Source: Chloroflexi bacterium 54-19 (GTDB lineage: Bacteria > Chloroflexota > Chloroflexia > Chloroheliales > Chloroheliaceae). From it: a stretch of 64,000 nt of DNA. Every line of letters starts with the position of its first letter. The stretch's first letter is position 1. The notes under the pieces were generated by a model. That model had not been told where the DNA came from, searched no databases, and was given only the letters and a program-made list of their open reading frames with translations. Shown here piece after piece: positions 10,685 to 19,274 of this stretch. A program made the position numbers and the translations under genes. Where the stretch lies: NCBI GenBank assembly GCA_001898225.1, contig MKTJ01000002.1, positions 44,220-108,219 of the forward strand, given 5' to 3'.

Positions 10685-10924
10685 TTAGCGCTCCGGGAAC
10701 AGGGTCGGCAGGTGCTGCTCTTTTAGGTGCTGGCTGGCTTCGAGAGCGGTGGCGAGATAGGCCCTGGCGTTCGCCAGGTTCGACCAGATAACGTGGTATT
10801 CGTTGCCGTTGCAACCACTCACGCGCAGGGCCAGGTCGTTGACCTCGGACTGCAATTTCTGGATTTGTTGACAGAGTTCCTGTTTGCTGGCAACCGGGCT
10901 GCCGTTAGCTTCAGTACTTTTCAT
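10685..10924 (-). CDS. Small hypothetical helical protein
   Basis: A 79-aa protein with an ATG start preceded by AGGGAG at good spacing. The sequence is predicted mostly helical, with a heptad-like segment (QELCQQIQKLQSEVNDLALRV) and two Cys residues. No family is recognised. It stands alone between the secreted protein and purK, in the opposite direction to both. Coding is supported by the ribosome binding site and composition only. Confidence 0.55.
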   Translation of the reverse strand: MKSTEANGSPVASKQELCQQIQKLQSEVNDLALRVSGCNGNEYHVIWSNLANARAYLATALEASQHLKEQHLPTLFPER

Positions 10925-11098
10925 AAGATTCTACGCTCCCTAACTTTTGTTGACTTTCCTACTATATTAAGTCAACAATGCCGTTCTGTCAAGGGGTTTG
11001 GAAGGCCCGGACCATTAGCATTGGATAACTATAAGATAAGAATTTGATAACCATCGGATTAAACTTTGCTAAACATCCGGGGAAGGGGGCAACGCTTG

Positions 11099-11107
11099 TG
11101 ATAAAAT
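11099..11107 (+). promoter_or_regulatory. Candidate extended -10 promoter for purK
   Basis: TGATAAAAT (TG-A-TAAAAT) lies about 70 nt before the purK start, with no recognisable -35. No purine riboswitch consensus was seen in the leader. Confidence 0.4.
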
Positions 11108-11176
11108 AGGGCGTCAACCGGAAACACTATACAAACCAGGTCACTGCCTGCCTGGATTGACTGAGGATTTTTAACA

Positions 11177-12328
11177 TTGAAAAAGAGTACAAAATTTCCC
11201 GATATAACCGTTGGTATCCTGGGCGGGGGCCAACTGGCCCGTATGACCGTCGAGGCGGCTAACCGGCTCAATTTCAAGGTAGCCATTGCCGAAAACCAGG
11301 AAGACAGCCCGGCAGGACGCATTTCCACCTTTGAAATTGTCGGGAAATGGGACGACCCGGCGGTCCTGGAAAGCCTGGTCCAGAACTGCGACGTGATTAC
11401 CCTCGAAAATGAGTTCGTGGATAGCCAGGTCCTGCAATGGCTGGAAGCCAGGGGATTGCCGGTCTACCCCTCGGCCCTGACCCTACGACTGGTCCAGGAC
11501 AAAGCCCTCCAAAAACAAACCCTGCGCGGGTCCGGTCTGCCGGTCCCGGCTTTCGCGGCCATCGAAACGGCGGCGGACATTGAGAAATTCGCCGGGGAAT
11601 ACGGCTGGCCCCTCATCCTCAAGGCCCGCCGGAACGGCTATGACGGCAAGGGCAACTGGAAACTCGACTCCGCCGCCGATATTGAGATTGGCATGGAAAA
11701 GTTGGGCCGCGAGGGCCTGATGGTAGAGGCATTCGTGGATTACCGCAAAGAACTGGCGGTTATGGTGGCGCGGCGACCGGGCGGCGAGACGGCCCTTTAC
11801 CCGGTGGTGGAAACGGTCCAGAAAAACCACATCTGCCATACCGTTACCGCGCCCGCCGAAATCGCCCCCTCCGCCACCGAGAAAGCCGCCGAAATCGCCC
11901 GCCGGGCCATCGAGGCTATCCAGGGAGTCGGAGTGTTCGGGGTGGAAATGTTCCTCACCGGGGACGGCGAAGTCCTCATCAACGAACTGGCTCCCCGGCC
12001 CCACAACAGCGGCCACTATACCATCGAAGCCTGTCCCAGCAGCCAGTTTGATAACCTATTGCGGGCTATCCTCGATTTACCGCTCGGCTCGACCCGTCTG
12101 ATTGCCCCGGCGGCGATGGTAAACCTGCTCGGCGAAAACAGCCGGCCGGGCGGGCCGGATGGCTTGCCGGAAGCTTTAGCCGTCCCCGGTGTGAACGTTC
12201 ATTTGTACGGCAAAGCGGCGGCGCGACCGGGCCGGAAAATGGGCCACGTGACCGCTTTAGCCCCGAACGATGGCCCCCAAGTGGCCCTGGAACTGGCTCA
12301 AAAAGCGGCACAAAAACTGATTTTCTAG
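11177..12328 (+). CDS. purK: N5-carboxyaminoimidazole ribonucleotide synthase (PurK)
   Basis: A 383-aa ATP-grasp enzyme of purine synthesis that makes N5-CAIR from AIR, ATP and bicarbonate. The N-terminal preATP-grasp domain starts with GILGGGQLARM. The ATP-grasp core contains LKARRNGYDGKGNW (about 155-168), EAFVDYRKELAV and the metal-binding NELAPRPHNSGHYT (about 270-283), a diagnostic PurK motif. The start is TTG, with GAGGA about 10 nt upstream. The partner mutase PurE is normally adjacent but is not in this window. Confidence 0.95.
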   Translation: MKKSTKFPDITVGILGGGQLARMTVEAANRLNFKVAIAENQEDSPAGRISTFEIVGKWDDPAVLESLVQNCDVITLENEFVDSQVLQWLEARGLPVYPSALTLRLVQDKALQKQTLRGSGLPVPAFAAIETAADIEKFAGEYGWPLILKARRNGYDGKGNWKLDSAADIEIGMEKLGREGLMVEAFVDYRKELAVMVARRPGGETALYPVVETVQKNHICHTVTAPAEIAPSATEKAAEIARRAIEAIQGVGVFGVEMFLTGDGEVLINELAPRPHNSGHYTIEACPSSQFDNLLRAILDLPLGSTRLIAPAAMVNLLGENSRPGGPDGLPEALAVPGVNVHLYGKAAARPGRKMGHVTALAPNDGPQVALELAQKAAQKLIF

Positions 12329-12586
12329 ATATTTTTATAGATAATATACATAAGCTTTAATTAGTATAATTGGGCTTTAGTACCATTGACTGGCTTGATT
12401 TGTGCTGTATCATATTAATTGATACAGTAATAATTTATTGTGTGTAGGCGTTTTCAGGTGTTCATAAAGTAGTAAAGGTGCAAGGAAGCCCCCTCCTTTC
12501 CAGCATCTGGTTTGCCCCCTAAGTGGGGGGTCCGCTCTATACAGCCAGCGGTAGTTATCGCTGTAAGAGACGGAGGTCAAGTAGTA

Positions 12587-13099
12587 ATGAACGGATTTAA
12601 CAAGTTATACGAACAACTGGTAGCATTCATCCGGCAGATTTTGGGTCAAGAGAACAGCAACCGGCCCGGCCAATCCCGGCAAAACATGTTTACCGGGTTA
12701 GGCCGCTGGGGCCTGGCTCCTAGCGGGCCGCGCGCCGGTACGGGTGGAAATCATCTCGGTGGCTATACTGAATCAAGTGGTCAGGCAAAACGACATAAAT
12801 ACGGTGTAATAGAAGTCAAACGAATCTTGCGCGGCCTCGAAAAAGGCCCGCACGCTTACCCGGTAATGCTCCAGGCGGCGACTTTTCACAGCCTGCTGGA
12901 CGACCGGATGGTCCGGTTCTTCCGGGGCCGGGAGCGCTTGTTCGACCGCTTACCCTACGTGTTGCTGCAATATACCCAGGGCAAAAATTGCCTGGATATT
13001 GCCCACAGCGTCAGCTATTTCTCGGATGGAGATGACGTGGAAGACGCGGTAGATTTTGCCGCCGCGTTAATCGCCAACCAGCTTAACCGCCAGCGCTAA
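12587..13099 (+). CDS. Hypothetical protein of 170 aa
   Basis: Start chosen at ATG 12587 because CGGAGGT lies about 8 nt upstream; the frame is open back to 12512. The N-terminal 30 residues form an amphipathic helix (NKLYEQLVAFIRQIL). A Gly/Pro/Arg-rich linker follows (about 35-65), then a compact alpha-rich domain (about 70-168) with RFFRGRERLFDRLPYVLLQY and a conserved-looking CLDIAHSVSYFSDGDDVEDA stretch. No family is recognised. A hairpin terminator follows. Confidence 0.6.
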   Translation: MNGFNKLYEQLVAFIRQILGQENSNRPGQSRQNMFTGLGRWGLAPSGPRAGTGGNHLGGYTESSGQAKRHKYGVIEVKRILRGLEKGPHAYPVMLQAATFHSLLDDRMVRFFRGRERLFDRLPYVLLQYTQGKNCLDIAHSVSYFSDGDDVEDAVDFAAALIANQLNRQR

Positions 13100-13178
13100 A
13101 AGCTGTCCGCAAATTTTTTGGGTTTCCCCGCGATTGGCACCTCGTAGGTGCACCTCGCAGACGATTTAAGCTAAACGA

Positions 13179-13208
13179 AAGGCAGGGCTAGATAACCCTG
13201 CCTTTTAA
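13179..13208. terminator. Bidirectional terminator between convergent genes
   Basis: A 9-bp perfect stem (AAGGCAGGG, 13179-13187; CCCTGCCTT, 13196-13204), followed by TTTTAATTTT on the plus strand and an A/T-rich flank on the other. Confidence 0.75.
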
Positions 13209-13233
13209 TTTTATATCGGTAACCCGGTGATGT

Positions 13234-14688
13234 TTATTCTTTGGACCAGCGCCGGTTCAGGGCGTAAACCCTGGTAAGATAATCCACGACCTCACCGATG
13301 TTATTCAAACTCAGGTTCAGGCCGCCGGTATCGTAAGCCGAAATGTCGCGCATCTCCATGATAGCGCCCTTCTTTTTGCTGACGTTTTCCGGCCCCAGTT
13401 CGTTACTCCAGGGGTTTTTCATAGCCATAAACATCTTATCATCGGTCCCATCAAGCACCTCATCGAGCCAGTCCTGAACATCGACCGGAGTGCCCTCCGG
13501 GTATTCCGCGCCGTCCATGACATCTTCACCGGCGGCCCGGTTGGTCTGCGCCATTATGAGATTTCGCACCGTAATCCGGCGGGGACCATAGCGGCCCAGG
13601 ATTTTTTCAGGGTAAGCCTGGGAAATGATGTCGTTACGGACCGAAGAAAGCTTGCTCTTGTACATGAAAAGCGATTGGTTTTTCAGATAGCCGCCTTTTC
13701 CACGCAGCGCCTCGCCGGTAAGCAAGTAATTACAAATCAGGGTTAAAAGACCTTTGAGATTATCTTTCCCTGTGGATTTGCCTACCCCAGGCGGAAACTG
13801 AGTGGTAATCTGGTTCAGGATGGCGGTGGCGGCGGGCTCGGCCTCGTGAGCGCCTTCCGAAACCCGGTCGTGGCGGACATGCCCTTCAAACCCACCTGCT
13901 TTAGCCTCGTTAAAAATAGCACCTACATTAGACAACTTGACACCCATGGTCGCCTGGGGCGCGACCCGGTTCCAGTGGTTATACCCGCCCGACCCCGGAC
14001 CACCCGGCCTGATACCCAGGAAAGTCCGGTTGCTAAGCGGGGGGCCAACATGGGGTGCTAACTCGAAATGACCAAACCCGGCCTGAGCGTGGTTGCGAAT
14101 ATCTACGAGATTTTGCAGCCAGGGCTGGATTGTAGCCCGGAAGGCCGCGTTCTTCATTTTATCGTTAAGAGGGTCGGTGACGAATTCGATAATATTCCAT
14201 TCGTTAAAATTCTCCTCCGCCGTGGCCGGGTGACCGGGCAGGTGGTCTACCATAAGTTTGCCGCCCGGCACTTTCGATTCCAGGGCGTTATTGCTCATGG
14301 GTTCGAAATTGTTGACCAGATGCTCTTTTCTTATCACCGGGATACCTGTTTCGATTTCAAAACCGATCCGGCGCTGGATGACCGCCGGGGCTTTGCCGCC
14401 CCAGAGAGGTTCTTTTTTGGCCTGAGAAGAAGTGGGAGAAGCCGGACCGGCTCTATCTGCTTTATCCCCAGTCCCTGTATTTTTGAGAAGGCCGGTGACC
14501 GCCCGGTTGCCCAGGGTCCGCTGCAATTGCAAAACTTCGGCGGGCGTCACCGAATGGCGGTCGTGTCGCAACCGCTGAATCAGGGCGGCATTGGTTTGAT
14601 AGGGACTGGAGAAAGAAGCAGCCGGGGCAGATTCAGACTTTGGAGTGGGTGTGGCTGTATCTTTATGGGTGGTTTTTGTAAGGGCCAT
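13234..14688 (-). CDS. LQRTLGN-motif protein with an amidoligase-like body; candidate eCIS cargo or secreted effector
   Basis: A 484-aa protein. Residues 1-50 are a Thr/Ser/Pro-rich disordered leader. Residues 52-68 read VLQLQRTLGNRAVTGLL, the short motif found at the N-terminus of many DUF4157-type and other putative cargo proteins of extracellular contractile injection systems. A second linker ends in IQRR (104-107). The body opens with GFEIE (109-113), includes NIIEFVTDPL (164-173) and GHFELAPHVGP, and closes with GAIMEMRDIS. This pattern resembles the GVEIE / EIVSPPL / EFR landmarks of amidoligase-like (glutamine synthetase/GCS fold) enzymes. No signal peptide is seen. The N-terminal motif is clear; the fold and effector role are inference. 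No injection-system genes are nearby. Confidence 0.7.
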   Translation of the reverse strand: MALTKTTHKDTATPTPKSESAPAASFSSPYQTNAALIQRLRHDRHSVTPAEVLQLQRTLGNRAVTGLLKNTGTGDKADRAGPASPTSSQAKKEPLWGGKAPAVIQRRIGFEIETGIPVIRKEHLVNNFEPMSNNALESKVPGGKLMVDHLPGHPATAEENFNEWNIIEFVTDPLNDKMKNAAFRATIQPWLQNLVDIRNHAQAGFGHFELAPHVGPPLSNRTFLGIRPGGPGSGGYNHWNRVAPQATMGVKLSNVGAIFNEAKAGGFEGHVRHDRVSEGAHEAEPAATAILNQITTQFPPGVGKSTGKDNLKGLLTLICNYLLTGEALRGKGGYLKNQSLFMYKSKLSSVRNDIISQAYPEKILGRYGPRRITVRNLIMAQTNRAAGEDVMDGAEYPEGTPVDVQDWLDEVLDGTDDKMFMAMKNPWSNELGPENVSKKKGAIMEMRDISAYDTGGLNLSLNNIGEVVDYLTRVYALNRRWSKE

Positions 14689-14865
14689 GAAAATACCTTT
14701 ATCCGACTATTTAGTTTTAAAATATAGGGGCCAACCCTTGGAAAGTTTTGTTAATCGCTTATGAATAGAGTATAACCTAGCTTCCTTTATTTACACTTAA
14801 TAGGCGGTTTTAAAATAGGGCCCGAACCGGGTTACCAGCCTGAAACCCCAAAGCAGGTCCGGCTA

Positions 14866-14874
14866 TGCTATAAT
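14866..14874 (+). promoter_or_regulatory. Extended -10 promoter for the ABC-F gene
   Basis: TGCTATAAT is an exact extended -10 (TG-C-TATAAT), about 160 nt upstream of the ABC-F start. No clear -35 is visible. The remainder of 14689-15034 holds no gene. Confidence 0.55.
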
Positions 14875-15034
14875 TTGGCGAGAATTTTATAGAATTCGGA
14901 CCAGGACTAATTATTTATTAGCCACAAGGACGATTTTCCCCATGGCCCCGGATATTTGGCATTTTTTAAAGTCAGGTGCCCATCACAATAAAGCGCCGGG
15001 CGAAAATCGTAGATAGAGTAGAGCCGGTTTTCCA

Positions 15035-17020
15035 ATGGCAGTCTTATCTGTATTCAAACTGAATAAATCCTTTAACATTTTTCCGATTTTCAAAGACGTT
15101 AGCTTCCAGTTGAACGATGGCGAGAAAGCGGCCCTGGTCGGCGTCAACGGGGCGGGCAAAAGCACCCTGATGCGGATTATCGCGGGCGAGGAACGCCCCG
15201 ATAATGGCGAGATTGTGATGCGCAAGGGGCTGAAAATGGCCTACCTGCCCCAGGAAGCCACCTTCGAAAGCGACAAGACCCTTTACAACGAGATGCTTAG
15301 CGTCTTCGATGATATGCGCGAAATGCAGGCGGAAATCGCCCGGCTCGAACAGGCCATGGCCCAGCCCGGCGACGACTTCGAAACCCTGCTCGAACGCTAC
15401 GGCGAACTGACCCACCAGTTCGAGCTTTCCGGCGGCTACGACTACGAAACCCGGATTCGCCAGGTATTATCCGGTCTCAACTTCGAGCCGGAGATGTGGG
15501 ACATGTCGCTCACCAAGTTCAGCGGCGGCCAGAAGACCAGGGCGGCCCTGGCCCGGACCCTCCTGGCCGGTCCCGAACTCCTGCTACTGGACGAGCCGAC
15601 CAACCATCTCGATTTGCAGACCCTGGAATGGCTGGAAAACTTCCTGGCAAGTTGGCCGGGCACGGTTGTCGTCATCAGCCACGACCGCTTTTTCCTCGAC
15701 CGGGTGGTCAGCCGGGTGCTGGACCTGAGTTTTGGCACGCTGGAAGATTATCCGGGCAACTATTCCAAGTACATGACCTTGCGCGAGGAACGGTTCCAAC
15801 GAGCCATGGACCTTTACGAGGCCCAGCAAGAACACATCCTCAAGACCGAGGAATTTATCCGGCGGTTCAAGGCCGGGCAGCGCTCCAAGGAAGCGCGAGG
15901 CCGCCAGAAGATTCTTAACCGGCTGGAACGAGTCCAGCGCCCCAAAGAAAAGGATAAACTGCACCTGGCGCTCCAGACCGATTTGCGGAGCGGGCGGCTG
16001 GCCCTGGCGACCGAAGATTTAGAGGTCGGCTACCGCACCAGGGAAGGAGTCAACAGCCTGTTCAAGACGCCCGACCTGGAAATCCAACGCCAGGAGCGGG
16101 TTGCCATTATCGGGCCGAACGGGAGCGGTAAATCGACCTTCCTGAAGACCATCATGGGCGAGATTTCGCCGCTAAACGGTATCGTCGAGCCGGGGCCAAA
16201 CATCAAAGTCGGCTACTACGCCCAGTCGCACGAAGGACTGAACTTTAAAAATTCGGTGCTGGAAGAAATCCTGTGGGCCGAGCCGATGAGCGAGGGGACC
16301 GCCCGCAACTTCCTGGGGCGTTTTCTCTTTAGCGGCGATGATGTTTATAAAAAAGTGGCCGACCTTTCGGGCGGGGAACGCAGCCGGGTGGCCCTGGCGA
16401 AACTGACCCTGACCAAGGCCAACTTCCTGATTCTCGATGAGCCGACCAACCACCTCGACATCAACGCCCGCGAGGCCCTGGAAGACCTCTTGAGCGAGTA
16501 CAACGGCACTTTGCTCATGGTGTCGCACGACCGCTACTTTATTGACGCCCTGGCGACACAGGTCTGGTCGGTCAATAATGGCACCATGACGCCGCATATA
16601 GGAAACTATTCCGACTACCTGGAATGGACCAGCCGGGCCAAAGAACGCGAGGCCGAACAGAGCCGCCAGCAGGGCAAAATCCAGTCCGGCGGAGCCAGTG
16701 GTAATGGAGCCCACAACAAAAATGGGGCGAACAAGGCCAGCCAACCGGCCCCGGCCCCGGTTTCGGCCAAACCGAACCCCCCGGCCAACGGCAGTCTGAA
16801 AACAATCAGCAAGGAAGAACGCCAGCGCCAGCGCAAAATCAGCCAGCTTGAGGAAAGTATCGGGCAAAAAGAGGCCCGGCTAACTCAGATTGGCGAGGAG
16901 TTAAACCGGGCCGGGGAGAAACAAGACCTCGATAGCCTGGGGCGGCTGAGCCTGGAATACCAGCAGGTCCAGGCCGAAATCGAGCAGTTGTACGCCGATT
17001 GGGGTGTGCTGGCCGGGTAA
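15035..17020 (+). CDS. ABC-F family ATP-binding protein
   Basis: A 661-aa protein with two ABC domains and no membrane segments, as in ABC-F translation factors that act on the ribosome. Domain 1 has Walker A GVNGAGKST (36-44), signature SGGQKTRAAL and Walker B LLLLDEPTNHLD. A charged linker follows (about 240-320). Domain 2 has [20 protein letters not shown] and LILDEPTNHLD. The tail holds a low-complexity Ala/Asn/Pro stretch (about 545-590) and a C-terminal coiled coil, as in Uup/YfmR-type members. Whether it gives antibiotic protection or is housekeeping cannot be read from sequence. Confidence 0.93.
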   Translation: MAVLSVFKLNKSFNIFPIFKDVSFQLNDGEKAALVGVNGAGKSTLMRIIAGEERPDNGEIVMRKGLKMAYLPQEATFESDKTLYNEMLSVFDDMREMQAEIARLEQAMAQPGDDFETLLERYGELTHQFELSGGYDYETRIRQVLSGLNFEPEMWDMSLTKFSGGQKTRAALARTLLAGPELLLLDEPTNHLDLQTLEWLENFLASWPGTVVVISHDRFFLDRVVSRVLDLSFGTLEDYPGNYSKYMTLREERFQRAMDLYEAQQEHILKTEEFIRRFKAGQRSKEARGRQKILNRLERVQRPKEKDKLHLALQTDLRSGRLALATEDLEVGYRTREGVNSLFKTPDLEIQRQERVAIIGPNGSGKSTFLKTIMGEISPLNGIVEPGPNIKVGYYAQSHEGLNFKNSVLEEILWAEPMSEGTARNFLGRFLFSGDDVYKKVADLSGGERSRVALAKLTLTKANFLILDEPTNHLDINAREALEDLLSEYNGTLLMVSHDRYFIDALATQVWSVNNGTMTPHIGNYSDYLEWTSRAKEREAEQSRQQGKIQSGGASGNGAHNKNGANKASQPAPAPVSAKPNPPANGSLKTISKEERQRQRKISQLEESIGQKEARLTQIGEELNRAGEKQDLDSLGRLSLEYQQVQAEIEQLYADWGVLAG

Positions 17021-17047
17021 TTATTTTCCCCGCATATTCAAAACACC

Positions 17048-17112
17048 TGTCATTCTGTAAGCCGCTTCTAGAAAGACGATTTGCCAATATCGAAGGGTGG
17101 CTTACAGAAGCT
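17048..17112. repeat. Dispersed palindromic element, copy 2
   Basis: Starts TGTCATTCTGTAAGCCGCTT. Arms at 17052-17065 and about 17097-17109 pair imperfectly. It matches the reverse complement of 604-667 over about 63 bp with scattered substitutions. It lies 27 bp beyond the ABC-F stop. Confidence 0.65.
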
Positions 17113-17275
17113 CGGCCCGTTAGACTAGCCAAGAAACGTCAACTTTTCCCAATTCCCGGCTTAATAGGTTTTGACCTGGCAACCTCAGGGATGGCCTGAT
17201 GGCCGTAGAATCTGGCTAAGTTTTCCGCCTTACGTTACACCACGGCCCGCGTGTAGGTGTCCTGATTCCTGGGTC

Positions 17276-19144
17276 TTAAACCAGGAGCGAATAGTTGGAG
17301 GCCTGGGGCTGTTTGAGGGGTAAGGTGAACGAGAAGGTCGAGCCCTGTCCCGGCACACTTTCGACCCAGATGGCCCCGTGGTGGCCCTGGATAATGTGGC
17401 GGGTGATGGCGAGACCGAGGCCGCTCCCCGACTCCCCGGTCCGGCTGGGGTCAACCTTGTAAAACCGCTCAAAGACACGCTGCTGTTCCTCTTTGCTCAG
17501 CCCAATCCCGGTGTCCTTCACGCTAAGTTTGACCCATTCCGCCGTGGTCGTGGCCGTTTCCAGGCCGTGATTGCCGGGATCGAGTTCGAGGGCAGCCTTG
17601 ATGGTGATAGAACCGCCTTTCGAGGTAAACTTGATAGCGTTCTGGACCAGGTTGCGCAGGGCCGTGGCGATTTTCTCGCGGTCTATAACGATGTCAGGCA
17701 GGTCCGGCCCTATTTCCAGGCCCAGCTTCTGCTCTTTTTGCTCGGCCAGCGGTCGCAGGCTATCCATAACCTCTTTCAAAACTGTTTTTATATCTACCGA
17801 GGTAAACTCAAAATTGGCTTTCCCCGATTGGAGGGTCGCCAGCCCCAATAAGTCCTTGACCAGCAGCGTCAGGTGGTCCACTTCGCTGTTAATCCGGTTG
17901 ACCATCTGGCGGGCGGTGTCGGGGTCTTCCTCTAAAACCATCTCAACCGTTTCGCTCATTACCTTGATAGCCGCCAGGGGGGTGCGCAATTCGTGGGATA
18001 TGTTTGCCACGAAGTCGCGCCGCACCCGCTCCACCCGGCGGAGCTCGGTCAGGTCGCGCAGAATCAGAAGGGCGCGCCCCGGCTGGTTGGGCGTCCAGGG
18101 TATCGCCGTGACCTGCAAACTATAGGAGCGATAGGGCGTTTCCAGGAGTTGCGTGACCGGGTGGCCGGTCTGCTGGGCCTGTTGCAAAAGCTGGAAAAGC
18201 TCGTGGTCGCGAGTGACAGTCATCAGGGTCTGGCCGAGGATTTGCTGGTTGGCGGGCAACCGGAGCAGCCGCCGGGCCGCCTGGTTGAGCGAGAGGAGGC
18301 GGGTTTCAGCGTCCAGGCTCAACACGCCGTCTCCCATGTTATCGAGGACCGCCCGCAACATCTGGCGTTCCTGCTCCAAATCTCCGACCAGTTCTTCCAG
18401 GCGAGGCGCCATGGTATTAAAGGTATTGCCAATCGCGCTGAACTCGTGATAACTGCTCGGCTCGACCCGAACCGTAAAGTCGCCCTGGCCGAGCGTCCTG
18501 GCGGCCCGGACCACCCCCCGCAGAGGCCGGACCAACCGGCTCAACTGCCACTGTCCCACCACCAGGGCCAGGATTGCCACCACCACCGTAGCAATCCCGA
18601 AGGTCAGCCAGATGGAGTTAAGGGCGGAGGAAATCCCGACCAGCGGCAAGGCCAGCCGGGTCACGGTCCCGCCCAGGGCGCTCCCTGGTACGGTTGGGGT
18701 AACTACCGCGATATACAGTTCTTCGACATGGACGCTGACGCTGAGGCGGGTCGCCTTGCCGTAGGTGGCAGGGTTTTGCATTACCGCCTGGAATTCAGGG
18801 CGCCTGGAATGGTTTTCGAGAGTGGCGGGGTCGGCTTCGCTATCGGCCAGCACTTTGCCGTCCTGCCGGATAACGGTCACGCGCGTCCCGGTTAGCTGGG
18901 AGGTCTGGGTGACGGTAGGCTGGATATTGGCAAGGGTGATTTCCGGGCTGGAAAAGCGGGCGGCGGCCAGGCGAGCCTCGCTGACCAGGCGTTCTTCGAG
19001 GTTATTCAGGTAGACATCTTTGACGTAAGCGGCCAGGAAAAGGGTCAGGACCAGCAAACCGACGGTAATAACACTAAAAAACGCCAGGGAAATCCGCCAG
19101 CGCAAGCTATAAAAATTAAAGCCGGAAAACCGTTTCTTAAACAT
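17276..19144 (-). CDS. Membrane sensor histidine kinase (HAMP-PAS-HisKA-HATPase)
   Basis: A 622-aa kinase. Transmembrane helix 1 (about 17-42), an extracytoplasmic sensor region (43-175) and helix 2 (about 177-199) lead to HAMP (200-252) and PAS (about 258-370). The dimerisation domain carries NISHELRTPL with phospho-acceptor His384. The C-terminal ATPase domain has an N-box near NLVQNAIKF, the G1 box DTGIGLS and the G2 region GSGLGLAI. The layout matches the PhoR/ResE/WalK class. No response regulator is adjacent; the nearest receiver is the lone domain at 21666. The ATG start lacks a clear ribosome binding site. The signal it senses is unknown. Confidence 0.92.
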   Translation of the reverse strand: MFKKRFSGFNFYSLRWRISLAFFSVITVGLLVLTLFLAAYVKDVYLNNLEERLVSEARLAAARFSSPEITLANIQPTVTQTSQLTGTRVTVIRQDGKVLADSEADPATLENHSRRPEFQAVMQNPATYGKATRLSVSVHVEELYIAVVTPTVPGSALGGTVTRLALPLVGISSALNSIWLTFGIATVVVAILALVVGQWQLSRLVRPLRGVVRAARTLGQGDFTVRVEPSSYHEFSAIGNTFNTMAPRLEELVGDLEQERQMLRAVLDNMGDGVLSLDAETRLLSLNQAARRLLRLPANQQILGQTLMTVTRDHELFQLLQQAQQTGHPVTQLLETPYRSYSLQVTAIPWTPNQPGRALLILRDLTELRRVERVRRDFVANISHELRTPLAAIKVMSETVEMVLEEDPDTARQMVNRINSEVDHLTLLVKDLLGLATLQSGKANFEFTSVDIKTVLKEVMDSLRPLAEQKEQKLGLEIGPDLPDIVIDREKIATALRNLVQNAIKFTSKGGSITIKAALELDPGNHGLETATTTAEWVKLSVKDTGIGLSKEEQQRVFERFYKVDPSRTGESGSGLGLAITRHIIQGHHGAIWVESVPGQGSTFSFTLPLKQPQASNYSLLV

Positions 19145-19228
19145 TGCTAAACGTTGAAGGCCGAACGTCTGACTCCTACCCGGTTGTTAGAATGCGCTAA
19201 AATCAATTCAATCTATTATAACCCAAAA

Positions 19229-19274
19229 ACGTTGAACGTTGTTTCGTTTGACGTTCAACGTTGAACGTTTTACG
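19229..19274. repeat. AACGTT palindromic repeat cluster
   Basis: Interleaved ACGTTGAACGTT and ACGTTCAACGTTGAACGT units form a palindrome ending at the stop codon of the glycosyltransferase gene. A similar cluster lies at 44807-44850, after dxs. Confidence 0.6.
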
